A stretch of DNA of 64,000 bases from Halioglobus maricola (GTDB taxonomy: Bacteria; Pseudomonadota; Gammaproteobacteria; Pseudomonadales; Halieaceae). Positions 1 to 9,909 of this stretch are shown here, in pieces. The DNA lies in NCBI RefSeq assembly GCF_009388985.1, contig NZ_CP036422.1, forward strand, positions 2,866,501 through 2,930,500, written 5' to 3'. Made by a program: the position numbers and the translations under genes. The notes under the pieces were generated by a model that saw only the letters and a program-made list of their open reading frames with translations, was not told where the DNA came from and did not search any database. Position 1 is the first letter of the stretch, and every line of letters starts with the position of its first letter.

Positions 1-134
1 TGGCGCGTGGTCTGGGGTTTGCGCGAGGTAATACTGATCTTCTGCCCGAGAATGTGATTGAGCAGTGTGGACTTGCCAACGTTAGGCCGCCCCACGATCG
101 CGACATAACCGCAGTGTTTGGCCTCATTTTTCAT
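1..134 (-). CDS. era: Era GTPase, N-terminal part (runs off the window)
   Basis: Essential GTPase that binds 16S rRNA and helps 30S ribosome maturation. Only the first 44 or so residues are visible. Translation of the minus strand from the ATG at 134 gives [20 protein letters not shown] followed by [20 protein letters not shown], so the Walker A/G1 motif GRPNVGKST is present at about residues 15-23. The gene overlaps the 3' end of rnc by 11 bases, the usual rnc-era coupling in gammaproteobacteria. The C-terminal KH domain lies outside the window. Confidence 0.93.
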   Translation of the reverse strand, partial: MKNEAKHCGYVAIVGRPNVGKSTLLNHILGQKISITSRKPQTTR

Positions 135-816
135 CCGGGTTCAACCTCTCAAGAGCTGTGCGTGCCGCGGCCTGTTCCGCCTTGCGCCGGCTGGAACCTG
201 AACCCTCTACAGTGAGGGCAGGCTTGGTCAGGCGGCAGACCACCCGGAATTGCTGGCTGTGATCGTCGCCCTGCACTCCGAGCAATTCATACTCGGGGAG
301 CGGCTTGCCATGACCCTGCAGGAACTCCTGCAGGCTGGTCTTGGCATCCTTGTCGGCGCCGCCCAGAGACAGGGTGTCGAGGCGCCCGACAAACCAATTG
401 AGAACACAGCCGCGACAGGTTTCGACATTACTGTCGAGAAGAATCGCCCCGGTCACCGCCTCAAGTGCATCTGCCAAAATCGAAGTGCGACGACGACCAC
501 CACTCTTGCGCTCGCCGGCTCCCAGAATGAGATGCTCACCGAGCTCGAGCTCACGGGCAACTTCGGCCAGCGTGTCACCCTTAACCAGGGCAGCGCGCAT
601 GCGGCTCATATCACCTTCACTGGCGCTTGGGAATTTGTGGTAGAGAGTCTCGGCAATGATGTGATTAACGATGGAATCGCCGAGAAATTCCAGCCGTTCA
701 TTGTTGCGATTGCCGGCACTGCGGTGGGTCAGCGCCAGCTCAAGCAGAGCCTTGTCTGCAAATTCGTACCCGAGAGCGCGCTGCAGGCGCGCGGCCTTTA
801 GCTCGCAGTCGGTCAC
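124..816 (-). CDS. rnc: Ribonuclease III
   Basis: Double-strand-specific endoribonuclease for rRNA and mRNA processing; 230 residues, normal for the family. The RNase III signature ERLEFLGDS is at about residues 40-48, and the second acidic metal-binding cluster (D116 and E119 in DALEAVTGA) is intact. A C-terminal double-stranded-RNA-binding domain follows from about residue 155, ending with a basic [11 protein letters not shown] helix. The gene sits in lepA-lepB-DUF4845-rnc-era order and overlaps both flanking genes slightly (4 bases upstream, 11 downstream), pointing to one transcript with coupled translation. Confidence 0.96.
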   Translation of the reverse strand: MTDCELKAARLQRALGYEFADKALLELALTHRSAGNRNNERLEFLGDSIVNHIIAETLYHKFPSASEGDMSRMRAALVKGDTLAEVARELELGEHLILGAGERKSGGRRRTSILADALEAVTGAILLDSNVETCRGCVLNWFVGRLDTLSLGGADKDAKTSLQEFLQGHGKPLPEYELLGVQGDDHSQQFRVVCRLTKPALTVEGSGSSRRKAEQAAARTALERLNPDEK

Positions 817-1199
817 TTGATATTGGGTTGTCCTGCCACAAACAGCAGGTCATCAAATCGCAGAGCCAGATCCATATTGGCGATGATGTTGACGCGACCT
901 TCATAGCGCCCGTCGATATACATCTTGCCGCCCTTGCGGTAGAACTGCACATCTTTAACTTTGATGGCTTTGATCTGGTTTGAGTTGAATAGGTTTGCCA
1001 GACGACGACGCATCTCACCGATGGTAGTGACGTTCGGTTTATGCTCGTCCGAAATGGTCGTAAGAATATGCTTGATGGACTCATATTCTGAATACACTGG
1101 AACGACCTTTACTATGCAGAGCACATAGAAGCCGGCCATCATGGCGATAATCAGGCCCCCGAAAAGACCTATACCTGTTTGGCGTTGACGTTGACGCAT
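813..1199 (-). CDS. DUF4845 membrane protein between lepB and rnc
   Basis: Small protein of 128 residues with one N-terminal transmembrane helix (about residues 9-29, after a basic RQRQRQ start) and a periplasmic remainder containing a conserved-looking YSEYESIKHIL segment and a YIDGRYEGRVNI segment. This is the DUF4845 family, which commonly sits between lepB and rnc in gammaproteobacteria. Its biochemical role is unknown. It is probably co-transcribed with lepB and overlaps rnc by 4 bases. Confidence 0.85.
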   Translation of the reverse strand: MRQRQRQTGIGLFGGLIIAMMAGFYVLCIVKVVPVYSEYESIKHILTTISDEHKPNVTTIGEMRRRLANLFNSNQIKAIKVKDVQFYRKGGKMYIDGRYEGRVNIIANMDLALRFDDLLFVAGQPNIK

Positions 1200-1240
1200 A
1201 TCTCGATCCCCTCAGCTAATCCATTCGCTGTTCATTATGA

Positions 1241-2089
1241 TCATTCGATCAGGCCGACGCGGCTGAAGCCTGGAACACTCAGGAATGAATCCCAGTGCAT
1301 CCATATTGCGAAAGCCTTCCCTACTATATCCTTTTCTGGCACCTGACCCCAAACCCGACTATCGGAGCTGTTGTCGCGGTTATCGCCCATCATAAAGTAG
1401 TGACCGGGGCGCACAAGCACCGTAAAGTCTCGAGGTACCCGCCCCTCGTCTACCTGCATCAGGTGGCGTGCTTCTCCCAACTGTTCGAGACCCACGCGCT
1501 GTCGCACATTCGGGCCTGGCATAATCGCCACTTCTTCCCTGCTCACCTGCTTGCCATTCACAAACAGCCGCTTCTTACGATATGTCACTGTGTCGCCCGG
1601 TAAACCGACCACACGCTTGATGTAGTAGGTGTCATTCATATGGGGCGGAAAAAACACCATCACATCACCGCGCTCAGGCTCGTTAAGATCGAAAACCTTG
1701 GCGCGGCTCACGGGCAGGCGAATGCCGTAGGTGAATTTATTAACCAGAATATAATCGCCAACCTGAAGGGTGGGCACCATCGACGACGACGGGATCTGGA
1801 ACGGCTCTACAAGGAACGAACGCAGCACGAAGACGACGAACAACACCGGGAAAAACGAGCGCGAGTACTCCACCACAACAGGTTCTGATGCCTGGCGTTC
1901 CACACTGGCGTTAAACTGCTGATGCTGTGGGCTCTCTTCCTTGTCCCACTCGGGATACCTGGCCTGCAAGCCGGCAATCTCCCGACGGCGCCCAGGCGCC
2001 AGGAACAGCGTATCCAGCAGCCAAACCACCCCGGTTCCAGCCACCAGAATAAGCAGTATCAGGGGAAAATCGATTGTCATACCACTCAT
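1241..2089 (-). CDS. lepB: Signal peptidase I
   Basis: Inner-membrane serine protease that removes signal peptides from exported proteins; 282 residues. It has an N-terminal membrane segment at about residues 6-27 and a second hydrophobic segment at about 79-94. The catalytic Ser is S103 in IPSSSMVPTL and the general base Lys is K159 in YYIKRVVGLPGD. The conserved GDNRDNSSDSR box lies at about 235-245. The ATG at 2089 follows a GGA-containing leader. It lies 12 bases downstream of lepA, the usual lepA-lepB operon. Confidence 0.96.
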   Translation of the reverse strand: MSGMTIDFPLILLILVAGTGVVWLLDTLFLAPGRRREIAGLQARYPEWDKEESPQHQQFNASVERQASEPVVVEYSRSFFPVLFVVFVLRSFLVEPFQIPSSSMVPTLQVGDYILVNKFTYGIRLPVSRAKVFDLNEPERGDVMVFFPPHMNDTYYIKRVVGLPGDTVTYRKKRLFVNGKQVSREEVAIMPGPNVRQRVGLEQLGEARHLMQVDEGRVPRDFTVLVRPGHYFMMGDNRDNSSDSRVWGQVPEKDIVGKAFAIWMHWDSFLSVPGFSRVGLIE

Positions 2090-2101
2090 TAAGAGTCCGT
2101 C

Positions 2102-3901
2102 CTAGCTATCAACCTTAAGTACCGCGAGGAAGGCAGACTGGGGGATCTCCACACTGCCTACCTGCTTCATTCGCTTCTTACCTGCTTTCTGCTTCTCCAG
2201 CAGTTTTTTCTTGCGGCTGGCATCGCCACCGTAGCATTTGGCCGTGACATTTTTGCGCAAAGCCTTAACCGTTGTACGGGCAACAACCTTGCCCCCCACG
2301 GCCGCCTGAATGGCCACATCGAACATTTGTCGCGGAATCAGCTCTTTCATTTTTTCAGTCAGCGCGCGACCCCGATACTGCACCTGATCCTGGTGCACAA
2401 TCACCGCAAGCGCATCGACCCGTTCGCCATTGATCAGCACATCCAGGCGCGATAGCTTGGCAGATTCAAAGCGCTCAAAGCTGTAGTCCAGAGAGGCGTA
2501 ACCACGGCTAACAGATTTCAGTCGGTCGAAGAAATCCAGCACCACTTCCGCCATCGGGATATCGTAAACCACCTGCACCTGAGCACCGAGGAATTGCATA
2601 TCCTTCTGCACACCGCGCTTCTCGACACAGAGTGTGATCACGTTGCCCAGGTAGTCCTGCGGCACCAAAATATTGCAGCGGGCGATGGGCTCGCGCATTT
2701 CCTCAATATCGCCGACATCCGGCAGCGAGGAAGGATTGTCGACCCGCACAGTTTCACCGGTCTTGGTGACAACTTCATAGATTACCGTGGGCGCTGTCGT
2801 GATCAGATCGAGATCGTACTCACGCTCAAGACGTTCCTGGATAATCTCCATATGGAGCATGCCGAGGAAGCCACAGCGAAACCCGAAACCGAGCGCATCA
2901 GAGCTTTCTGGTTCATAGAACAAAGACGCATCATTGAGCGTGAGCTTCCCCAGCGCGTCGCGAAAGTCTTCGTAGTCATCTGACGAGATCGTGAAGATAC
3001 CGGCGTAAACCTGTGGCTTAACCTGCTGAAAGCCCGGCAGCGCAGGCACATCCTGCATTTTTTCGTGGACTAAAGTGTCCCCTACCGGGGCGCCGTGAAT
3101 ATCCTTGATGCCGGCAACGACAAAGCCTACCTCACCTGCCTGCAGGCAGTCCTGCTCATGGCGCTTGGGAGTGAAAATACCCACACTGTCTACCTGATGA
3201 GCCTTGCCCTGGCTCTTGGCCACTATCTTGTCACGCTTGCGCAAAACGCCCTGCTTGACGCGCACAAGCGATACGACGCCAAGGTAATTGTCGAACCAGG
3301 AATCAATAATCAGTGCCTGCAGAGGCGCATCGCGATCCCCCTCGGGTGGCGGGATTTCTTCCACCAGGTACTCGAGCGCATCTTCAATACCCATGCCAGA
3401 TTTGGCCGATACCGCACAGGCGTTGCTGGAATCGAGGCCGATAATTTCCTCGATTTCAAGTTTGACCTTGTCCGGGTCGGCTTGGGGCAAGTCCATCTTG
3501 TTGAGGATAGGGAGGACTTCCAGGCCCTGCTCGATCGCGGTATAGCAGTTCGCTACAGACTGGGCCTCTACCCCCTGGCCTGCATCGACAACCAACAGTG
3601 CGCCCTCACAGGCGGACAGGGATCGTGAAACCTCGTAGGAAAAATCCACGTGCCCCGGGGTATCAATAAAATTAAGTTGGTAGACCTGGCCGTCTCTGGC
3701 CGTGTAGTCCAGAGTGACGCTCTGGGCTTTGATGGTAATTCCGCGCTCGCGCTCGATATCCATAGAATCGAGCACTTGCTGTTCCATCTCCCGGTGTGAC
3801 AGGCCGCCACAGTGCTGGATGAATCGATCAGCCAAGGTGGATTTGCCGTGGTCAATATGGGCAATAATGGAAAAATTGCGGATGTGCTGGAGATCACTCA
3901 C
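2102..3901 (-). CDS. lepA: Elongation factor 4 (LepA), back-translocating GTPase
   Basis: Translational GTPase that acts on stalled or mistranslocated ribosomes; 599 residues, the standard length. The G1 loop [10 protein letters not shown] is at about residues 14-23, followed by the G3 DTPGHVDF and G4 NKMDLP motifs. The LepA-specific C-terminal domain ends in a basic run [17 protein letters not shown]. The start is GTG at 3901 (GTG-AGT-GAT-CTC), preceded by AGG about 9 bases upstream. It is the first gene of lepA-lepB-DUF4845-rnc-era. The 84-base gap to mucD is GC-rich and I see no clear terminator in it. Confidence 0.96.
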   Translation of the reverse strand: MSDLQHIRNFSIIAHIDHGKSTLADRFIQHCGGLSHREMEQQVLDSMDIERERGITIKAQSVTLDYTARDGQVYQLNFIDTPGHVDFSYEVSRSLSACEGALLVVDAGQGVEAQSVANCYTAIEQGLEVLPILNKMDLPQADPDKVKLEIEEIIGLDSSNACAVSAKSGMGIEDALEYLVEEIPPPEGDRDAPLQALIIDSWFDNYLGVVSLVRVKQGVLRKRDKIVAKSQGKAHQVDSVGIFTPKRHEQDCLQAGEVGFVVAGIKDIHGAPVGDTLVHEKMQDVPALPGFQQVKPQVYAGIFTISSDDYEDFRDALGKLTLNDASLFYEPESSDALGFGFRCGFLGMLHMEIIQERLEREYDLDLITTAPTVIYEVVTKTGETVRVDNPSSLPDVGDIEEMREPIARCNILVPQDYLGNVITLCVEKRGVQKDMQFLGAQVQVVYDIPMAEVVLDFFDRLKSVSRGYASLDYSFERFESAKLSRLDVLINGERVDALAVIVHQDQVQYRGRALTEKMKELIPRQMFDVAIQAAVGGKVVARTTVKALRKNVTAKCYGGDASRKKKLLEKQKAGKKRMKQVGSVEIPQSAFLAVLKVDS

Positions 3902-3985
3902 TCAATAAGGCCTGACATGGTTGCTGGGCGGCCGCGGAAGGGCCACCCAAAAACGCGCGATTGTACCCCAACGGGCCCCGCGCGG

Positions 3986-5380
3986 CTATTGTGTCAACCG
4001 CAGGCCGATAAACAGAGGTGTGCCGCGGCGCATCAGGCGCAAAGGTAGGGTGTCGCCGGCTTCGAGTTTCTCCACGGCGCTGGCAAATGCATCGAGGCTC
4101 TTCACCGGCGTATTGCCTATCAGGGTGATCACGTCACCAGGGCGCACCCCAGCTTCCGCTGCAGGCGAGCCCGCAACAACGTCGTGCACGACCACACCAC
4201 CAGAGAGATTCCACCGCTCCAGCATCTCAGCGTCGGCCTCAGCGACCACCACGCCGATACGGCCGCCCTCGTCGCCGTCCGGCTCCCCGCCAGCCAGCGA
4301 GTAGCTGTCATCGGCTGCCAGGCCGCCCACCTCGACTTTGACGGTGCGTTGCTTGCGATCGCGAACAATCTCCGCTTTCACGCGTGTGCCCGGGGCAATC
4401 AGGCCCACCACATGGGGCAAATCCGATGACGCGGGGATATCTCGTCCATCGAAGCTGATGATCACATCGCCTTCGCGCAGACCGGCGTCATCGGCAGGTC
4501 CATCTTCGGCAACCTGGACGACCAATGCGCCACGCGGCCGCTCGAGGCCAAAGGACTCTGCCAGGTTCTTGTCCACATCCTGGATGGTGACCCCCAACCA
4601 GCCGCGAGTCACCTTGCCGTGCTCCTCGAGCTGGGTCACAACATTGCGCACCACACTCATGGGAATGGCAAAGGAGAGGCCGATGGAGCCGCCACTGCGG
4701 GTAAATATCTGGGAATTGACGCCAACAACCTGGCCGTCGAGATTGAAAAGAGGGCCACCGGAGTTACCAGGATTAATGGCGACATCGGTCTGTATAAACG
4801 GGACATAGTTTTCGCCGTTCTCGGTGGGCAAGCTCCGCCCCTTGGCACTCACTATGCCCGCAGTCACGGAGTAATCGAGCCCGAAAGGCGAACCGATAGC
4901 CAGCACCCATTCGCCCACATCCAACTCACCTGCAGCCGCAAGCTTCACAACAGGCAGGTCTTCAGCGTCTATACGGAGCAGCGCCAGATCACTGCGCGGG
5001 TCTGTGCCGACAATTTCTGCTTCGAATTCGCGCCGGTCATTCATTCTCACCAAGACCTTATCCGCGCCCGAGACCACATGATCGTTAGTGACGATCAGGC
5101 CACTGGCATCGATAATGAATCCGGAGCCCATGCCCATGCGAGGCTGCTGCGACGGCGCGTCGCCGCGAAATTCGAAGAATCGGCGAAGGTACTCTGGGAT
5201 TTCCTGCGGCCCCTGGCCCTGCTGCGGGCCACTGGCCTCGACAATGATCTTCACCACAGCAGGTGAATTGTCGCGCACAATGCCGGTGAAATCTGGCAGC
5301 GCGGCTGCGTTGACCTGCACGGCCATACCCAACATGAGAGCAATGGTCAGAAAAAAGGAGTACTTGCCGGATAGCTTCAT
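3986..5380 (-). CDS. mucD: DegQ/MucD-type periplasmic serine endoprotease
   Basis: HtrA-family protease and chaperone that clears misfolded periplasmic proteins and dampens the AlgU envelope-stress response; 464 residues. A signal peptide (residues 1 to about 26, ending VNAAA) supports the ATG at 5380, which has a good AAGAGG ribosome site. The catalytic triad is visible as H101 (TNDHVV), D131 (SDLALL) and S207 (GNSGGPL). Two PDZ domains follow at about 260-350 and 365-455. The open frame continues 102 codons further upstream into mucC, but that stretch is low-complexity Arg/Gly shadow sequence and was left out. Last gene of the algU-mucABCD cluster. Confidence 0.95.
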   Translation of the reverse strand: MKLSGKYSFFLTIALMLGMAVQVNAAALPDFTGIVRDNSPAVVKIIVEASGPQQGQGPQEIPEYLRRFFEFRGDAPSQQPRMGMGSGFIIDASGLIVTNDHVVSGADKVLVRMNDRREFEAEIVGTDPRSDLALLRIDAEDLPVVKLAAAGELDVGEWVLAIGSPFGLDYSVTAGIVSAKGRSLPTENGENYVPFIQTDVAINPGNSGGPLFNLDGQVVGVNSQIFTRSGGSIGLSFAIPMSVVRNVVTQLEEHGKVTRGWLGVTIQDVDKNLAESFGLERPRGALVVQVAEDGPADDAGLREGDVIISFDGRDIPASSDLPHVVGLIAPGTRVKAEIVRDRKQRTVKVEVGGLAADDSYSLAGGEPDGDEGGRIGVVVAEADAEMLERWNLSGGVVVHDVVAGSPAAEAGVRPGDVITLIGNTPVKSLDAFASAVEKLEAGDTLPLRLMRRGTPLFIGLRLTQ

Positions 5381-5403
5381 AAATACCTCTTGAAAACGAA
5401 AAC

Positions 5404-5871
5404 TCAATCCAGACTTACGGCCTGGGCGGAAGGGCTCAATATGTCTTCCAGAACGGGTTGGAAACTGTCGTCCTGGCGATGGCGATTTGCATGCAACCGC
5501 ACCAGACCCACGCCGGCCGCGAGCCCCGCCAGAGCGCCGATTGCGCTGCCGGCATCGCCGCCCAGAGCAGCCCCGGCCGCGGCGAGCGCCAACATGGAAA
5601 CAACAGGAACAATATAGACAACGACGGAGCCTCGCAGGATCACTTCCTCCGGGATACTGATCTGCACCTCGTCGTCGACGGCACACTGCTGGGGGTGAAT
5701 CTTACCCGGCAGTGCGCGAATAAGGGAGCGATGTCCCTCGGAAATACGGTTCATCACTCCGTGGCCACAACCACTCTTGGCAGCACAGGTGCCACACGTC
5801 GTGCGGCGGATCGTTTCGACCCAGACGCTGTCGTCTTCAACGGCCACCACGCGGCCGGTTTCAAGCAACAT
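5404..5871 (-). CDS. rseC: SoxR-reducing/RseC family protein (MucC)
   Basis: Inner-membrane protein of the RseC/MucC family; related proteins modulate SigmaE activity and take part in reducing SoxR. With the start at 5871 it has 155 residues. A cysteine cluster C26-x2-C29-x5-C35 near the N terminus is followed by two hydrophobic helices at about residues 80-125. I chose the ATG at 5871 because it follows the mucB stop by one base and has GGGAG 8 bases upstream; an in-frame start at 5901 would overlap mucB. Its place inside algU-mucA-mucB-mucC-mucD supports the assignment. Confidence 0.88.
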   Translation of the reverse strand: MLLETGRVVAVEDDSVWVETIRRTTCGTCAAKSGCGHGVMNRISEGHRSLIRALPGKIHPQQCAVDDEVQISIPEEVILRGSVVVYIVPVVSMLALAAAGAALGGDAGSAIGALAGLAAGVGLVRLHANRHRQDDSFQPVLEDILSPSAQAVSLD

Positions 5872-5872
5872 G

Positions 5873-6811
5873 TCAGCGCTCCCAGACCACCGAATCTGCA
5901 ACCATACGCGCCGTATTAACCGGCACCTCTCCGACGACCGTCAGTAAGACAGGCTCTCCCGCCAACTTGACCCCGCGGGTATAGGAGGTACTGCTGCCCT
6001 TGCGGGCAACGCCCTCACCCGGACGGATCTCGCGGTCCAATTTCTCCAGAAAAACAGAAAAGACAGCCAGGCCATCGGTATAGGTTTTACGCGGAGACGC
6101 GGAGCTGACTGCATCGGTTGCAGCGAAGCCGGGTGGTAGCCAGCGCACTCGCCAGCCGGGACTCTTGGCAGCTGCGTTGGTCGAGCTCGCCGCTGGCACC
6201 GGGTGATGTGCACTGTGTGATATAGCAGTATCCAGCCCCTCCGGCGAGTCATCGCCATAGGAAAGATTGGCGAACTGGAATTTCTCAAGCACCTTGTTGC
6301 CGCGGCCGATCGTAGCGGTCTTCAACAGGAGACCGGTGTCGCGATCGAGTTCCATGACATAGCCATAGCGGTACATGTCGCGCGGAGCAACTGCAATGCG
6401 CACCGAGTGACGACCCGCGACAAGGTCGCCTTCACTGACACTTAATCGGTAGTTGGCGGCCACGCCACACTGGTTTTGACCCAGGCGCAGCAAGTTGTGA
6501 CCCGGGTGAATACAATCCAGCGGGTGGTCCTTGCGCACCACCTCGGCTCCCTGCCCGGTCAATTGAGTCAAGCGGTCGGTACTGGTACCGCCATCTACAG
6601 AGTGCGACACCTGAACAACCTGCATATCCTCACCGCCACGCTGAAAGGTCACGACCCCGTGATAACTCACGTGCTGAAGGCTGCGGGACATCTTGTCCAG
6701 CCACTTTACTGCTTCCGGATTGACCTCCGGACACTCCTGGGCTGATGCCCATGGCACCGCTGCCAGTGCCAGCATCAGCGCAGCGAAATGAGAAAAGCGG
6801 AGCGCGCTCAT
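5873..6811 (-). CDS. mucB: MucB/RseB, periplasmic sensor of the SigmaE pathway
   Basis: Periplasmic protein that binds the anti-sigma factor MucA/RseA and shields it from proteolysis until lipid or LPS stress signals displace it. It has 312 residues with a signal peptide (cleavage after WASA, about residue 24), then the larger N-terminal lipoprotein-carrier-like domain (about 30-210) and the smaller C-terminal domain (about 225-312). The start ATG at 6811 lies directly behind the mucA stop, so the two are translationally linked. Confidence 0.92.
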   Translation of the reverse strand: MSALRFSHFAALMLALAAVPWASAQECPEVNPEAVKWLDKMSRSLQHVSYHGVVTFQRGGEDMQVVQVSHSVDGGTSTDRLTQLTGQGAEVVRKDHPLDCIHPGHNLLRLGQNQCGVAANYRLSVSEGDLVAGRHSVRIAVAPRDMYRYGYVMELDRDTGLLLKTATIGRGNKVLEKFQFANLSYGDDSPEGLDTAISHSAHHPVPAASSTNAAAKSPGWRVRWLPPGFAATDAVSSASPRKTYTDGLAVFSVFLEKLDREIRPGEGVARKGSSTSYTRGVKLAGEPVLLTVVGEVPVNTARMVADSVVWER

Positions 6812-6812
6812 A

Positions 6813-7409
6813 TTATTCGCGAATCTCCTCTACACGGACGAACGGCATGAGGCCCTGCGGCGTATTGAGCGCCGCGTGTTCAGCGTGCTCTTGCATATAC
6901 ATTTCCATGCGCTGGCGAGCCAATTCCTTATAGGCTGTTTTTGCCGCAGGCTGCAATGAAGGCACCGCCTGCGTCCCGTAACTGGCCTGCACAGCGGTGG
7001 CTCCCATAGTATTGACCAGACCGACCGGCGATGAGCCGACAGTGGCTACGGCCTTATTGCCATAGGGATCGTCAGCAGAGCTGATCTGGGCGAGCTGTTG
7101 GCCGCCGAGAACCACGGTAGCCGCGACTGACGCCGCCACCGCAAAGCTCGCAAATGGCCTGCCAATTCGCTGGCGCAGACTGGGAGCAGCCTCGCTCTCG
7201 GCGATGGCCGTGCGCACCCTGGCAGAAATATCGATGTTGAGATTACCGGCGCCCTGCCCGGCCATCACCGACCGAGTGGCGTTATAGCGCACCCAGGTCT
7301 GACGCAATTCGCCATCGTTCTCCATCTGCTTCAGCACTCTCTGCAACTCCAGCTCATTGGCCTCGTCGTCCATCAGGGCAGAGAGAGATTCACGCATTTT
7401 GTCACTCAT
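6813..7409 (-). CDS. mucA: MucA/RseA anti-sigma factor
   Basis: Membrane-spanning anti-sigma factor that holds AlgU/RpoE inactive and is degraded stepwise on envelope stress; 198 residues. The N-terminal cytoplasmic sigma-binding part starts MSDKMRESLSALMDDEANEL, typical of the RseA N-domain. One transmembrane helix lies at about residues 85-105 (FAVAASVAATVVL), followed by a periplasmic tail that should contact MucB. The gene lies 48 bases downstream of algU. Confidence 0.92.
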   Translation of the reverse strand: MSDKMRESLSALMDDEANELELQRVLKQMENDGELRQTWVRYNATRSVMAGQGAGNLNIDISARVRTAIAESEAAPSLRQRIGRPFASFAVAASVAATVVLGGQQLAQISSADDPYGNKAVATVGSSPVGLVNTMGATAVQASYGTQAVPSLQPAAKTAYKELARQRMEMYMQEHAEHAALNTPQGLMPFVRVEEIRE

Positions 7410-7457
7410 TTCAGTTTTTCCTCGCGTAAGTACGCGTCTGTCTGTGGCAGGCCAGCA

Positions 7458-8042
7458 TCAGTGCTGACCGTCCAGTTGTTCCTTCACCTTTGCATCGATC
7501 GCTTCCCGTGCCCGGAAAATTCTCGACCTCACTGTTCCCACGGGGCAATCCATAATGTCGGCGATGTCCTCGTAACTGAGACCATCGAATTCGCGCAAAG
7601 TTACCGCAGAGCGCAAATCATCCGGCAGATCGGCAATCGCTGTGTCGACGACTGCTTTTAACTCGTCGCCGAACAGCGCGCTCTCAGGGGTTTCAATGTC
7701 CCTCAGCGCAGCGCCACCCTCATAATATTCAGCATCTTCCACCTCGACATCCGAACCCGGAGGCCGGCGTGAGCGAGACACAAGATAATTCTTGGCAGTG
7801 TTGACCGCGATCCGGTAAAGCCAGGTATAAAATTGGCTATCACCGCGAAACTTGGGCAGCGCCCGGTAAGCCTTGATAAAGGCTTCCTGGGCCACGTCCT
7901 GCGCCTCGTCCGCATCGTGCACATAGCGACCAATCAGGCTCATGATCTTGTGCTGGTACTTGAGCACCAGCAGATCGAAGGCCCGTTGATCCCCCTTCTG
8001 CACTCTTGCGACGAGCTGCTGGTCCGTCTCGGCGGCCGTCAC
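7458..8042 (-). CDS. algU: RNA polymerase sigma factor AlgU/RpoE (SigmaE)
   Basis: Extracytoplasmic-function sigma factor for the envelope-stress regulon; 194 residues, standard length. Region 2 contains DADEAQDVAQEAFIKAYRA and the promoter-melting stretch FYTWLYRIAVNTAKNYL; region 4 contains the helix-turn-helix SYEDIADIMDCPVGTVRSR. The start is GTG at 8042, preceded by a strong purine-rich GGAGGGGATAGGGGA leader. It heads the mucABCD operon and is divergent from nadB. A SigmaE-like promoter lies upstream, suggesting autoregulation. Confidence 0.96.
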   Translation of the reverse strand: MTAAETDQQLVARVQKGDQRAFDLLVLKYQHKIMSLIGRYVHDADEAQDVAQEAFIKAYRALPKFRGDSQFYTWLYRIAVNTAKNYLVSRSRRPPGSDVEVEDAEYYEGGAALRDIETPESALFGDELKAVVDTAIADLPDDLRSAVTLREFDGLSYEDIADIMDCPVGTVRSRIFRAREAIDAKVKEQLDGQH

Positions 8043-8158
8043 TCCCCTATCCCCTCCATGGTCACGGCAGTACCGCCCTGACTAAATTCTTGTGTTGTAT
8101 ACCCGAATAGACATTGCATCCGGGTTTTAGTTCAGCCTGATACGAGATCAGGCAGCTG

Positions 8159-8186
8159 TATGAAACTGTTTGCATCAAAAAGTTCC
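8159..8186 (-). promoter_or_regulatory. Candidate SigmaE (AlgU) autoregulatory promoter upstream of algU
   Basis: On the minus strand, GGAACTT (8186-8180), identical to the consensus SigmaE -35 element, is followed after 16 bases by TCATA (8163-8159), close to the -10 consensus TCTGA/TCAAA. It points toward algU and lies about 117 bases before its GTG. Autoregulated SigmaE promoters are known for rpoE/algU operons; this match is by eye. Confidence 0.7.
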
Positions 8187-8307
8187 CCGGCGGGGTTTCC
8201 TTATTGCACCAGAGGTCGTATATACTCGCAGCCGGCCGTGCCTGACTGCGCTAAGTCGTTGAGGCACATGATATATTTCGCAATCTACCGCAGCAAGTGA
8301 GCGCGCG

Positions 8308-9909
8308 ATGCCCACCACTTACAAGCACGATGTCCTGGTTATTGGCAGCGGCGCCGCGGGACTGAGCCTGGCGCTCCACCTGCCGGCTGACTGTCGGGTG
8401 GCGCTTCTGTCCAAAGCGGACCTGAACCAGGGCTCAACCTATTGGGCCCAGGGCGGTATGGCAGCGGTGCTGCACGACCGCGATACGGTCGACTCCCATG
8501 TACAGGACACGCTCACCGCAGGCGCCGGCCTGTGTGACCGCGAGGCGGTGGAGTTCACCGTGCGCAATTCCCGTCGCTGCACCGAATGGCTGGTGGAGCA
8601 AGGCGTGGATTTCGATCTCCGTGAAGACCAGGCCGACGCCGACGACCGCGAATTTCACCTGACCATGGAAGGCGGACACAGTCACCGTCGTATCATACAC
8701 GCTGCCGACCGCACAGGACGGGCCATATCTGAGGTCCTCACCGAACAGACATTGGCCGCCTCCAATATCGAGGTCTTCACCCACCGGGTGGCGGTAGATC
8801 TGGTGCGAAAAGATGCCCGCTGCCAGGGCGCCTACGTGCTCGACCGTCGCTCGGGCCACGTTGAGTTGTTCCAGGCCAGGACAGTTGTCCTGGCGACAGG
8901 CGGGGCGAGCAAGGCCTATCTCTATACCAGCAACCCCGACGGCGCCAGCGGCGACGGCATCGCCATGGCCTGGCGCGCTGGCTGCCGGGTGGCCAATATG
9001 GAGTTCAACCAGTTCCATCCCACGTGCCTGTACCACCCCAAGGCGAAATCGTTCCTGATCACGGAGGCCTTGCGCGGTGAAGGGGCTCATCTCTTACTGC
9101 CGGACGGCGAGCGTTTTATGCACCGTTTTGACGAGCGCGGCGAACTGGCACCACGCGATATCGTGGCCCGTGCCATTGACCACGAGATGAAACGCCTGGG
9201 CGCAGATTGCGTGTTCCTTGACATCTCCCACCAGCCGCGTGAATTCCTCGAAGCCCATTTCCCCACGGTTATGAGCCGCTGCCGAGACTTCGGTATCGAC
9301 ATTGCCGCCGAGCCCATACCGGTGGTGCCAGCCGCGCACTACACTTGCGGCGGCATCGTGGTTGACACCAATGGACGCACTGACCTTCGCGGCCTGTATG
9401 CCATCGGCGAGGCCTCCTCCACGGGTTTGCACGGCGCCAATAGAATGGCGTCCAACTCGCTGCTCGAATGCATCGTGTACGCCGAATCGGCGGCTCGCGA
9501 CATAGCCGCGCTGCTGCCAGACCTCCCGCCGCCCGAAAAGGCGCGTGTTTGGGATGAAAGCCAGGTCACTGATTCCGACGAAGACGTCGTGATTTCACAC
9601 AACTGGGATGAGTTGCGACGATTCATGTGGGACTACGTGGGTATCGTTCGCACCGACAAACGACTCCAGCGCGCGCTTCACCGGGTGCAGCTATTACAGG
9701 CGGAGATCGCTGAGTACTACGGCAACTATAAGGTTGGCAATGACCTGCTCGAATTACGCAACCTCGCCATGGTGGCCGAACTCATGATTCGCTGCGCGAT
9801 CGAGCGCAAGGAGAGCCGCGGCCTGCACTTCACCCTGGACTACCCTGAGTTGCTTCCACAAGCAGTGGACACCGTGCTCAGACCCTTAAACTCGCCGCTC
9901 CAGCAGTAA
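8308..9909 (+). CDS. nadB: L-aspartate oxidase
   Basis: FAD enzyme that oxidises L-aspartate to iminoaspartate, the first step of de novo NAD synthesis (iminoaspartate then goes to NadA). It has 533 residues, a normal length. The dinucleotide-binding motif GSGAAG is at residues 13-18; the active-site regions [11 protein letters not shown] and HPTCLYHP are present, and the succinate-dehydrogenase-flavoprotein-like fold continues to the end. It is divergent from algU, an arrangement shared with E. coli and Pseudomonas, and ends tail-to-tail with ygfX over 24 bases. A TATACT at 8221-8226 may be its -10 element, but I see no convincing -35. Confidence 0.96.
   Translation: MPTTYKHDVLVIGSGAAGLSLALHLPADCRVALLSKADLNQGSTYWAQGGMAAVLHDRDTVDSHVQDTLTAGAGLCDREAVEFTVRNSRRCTEWLVEQGVDFDLREDQADADDREFHLTMEGGHSHRRIIHAADRTGRAISEVLTEQTLAASNIEVFTHRVAVDLVRKDARCQGAYVLDRRSGHVELFQARTVVLATGGASKAYLYTSNPDGASGDGIAMAWRAGCRVANMEFNQFHPTCLYHPKAKSFLITEALRGEGAHLLLPDGERFMHRFDERGELAPRDIVARAIDHEMKRLGADCVFLDISHQPREFLEAHFPTVMSRCRDFGIDIAAEPIPVVPAAHYTCGGIVVDTNGRTDLRGLYAIGEASSTGLHGANRMASNSLLECIVYAESAARDIAALLPDLPPPEKARVWDESQVTDSDEDVVISHNWDELRRFMWDYVGIVRTDKRLQRALHRVQLLQAEIAEYYGNYKVGNDLLELRNLAMVAELMIRCAIERKESRGLHFTLDYPELLPQAVDTVLRPLNSPLQQ

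Noticed and set aside
5381..5686. 102-codon in-frame N-terminal extension of mucD
   Set aside because: It overlaps mucC, is low-complexity Arg/Gly/Cys sequence, and the signal peptide and ribosome site support the ATG at 5380.
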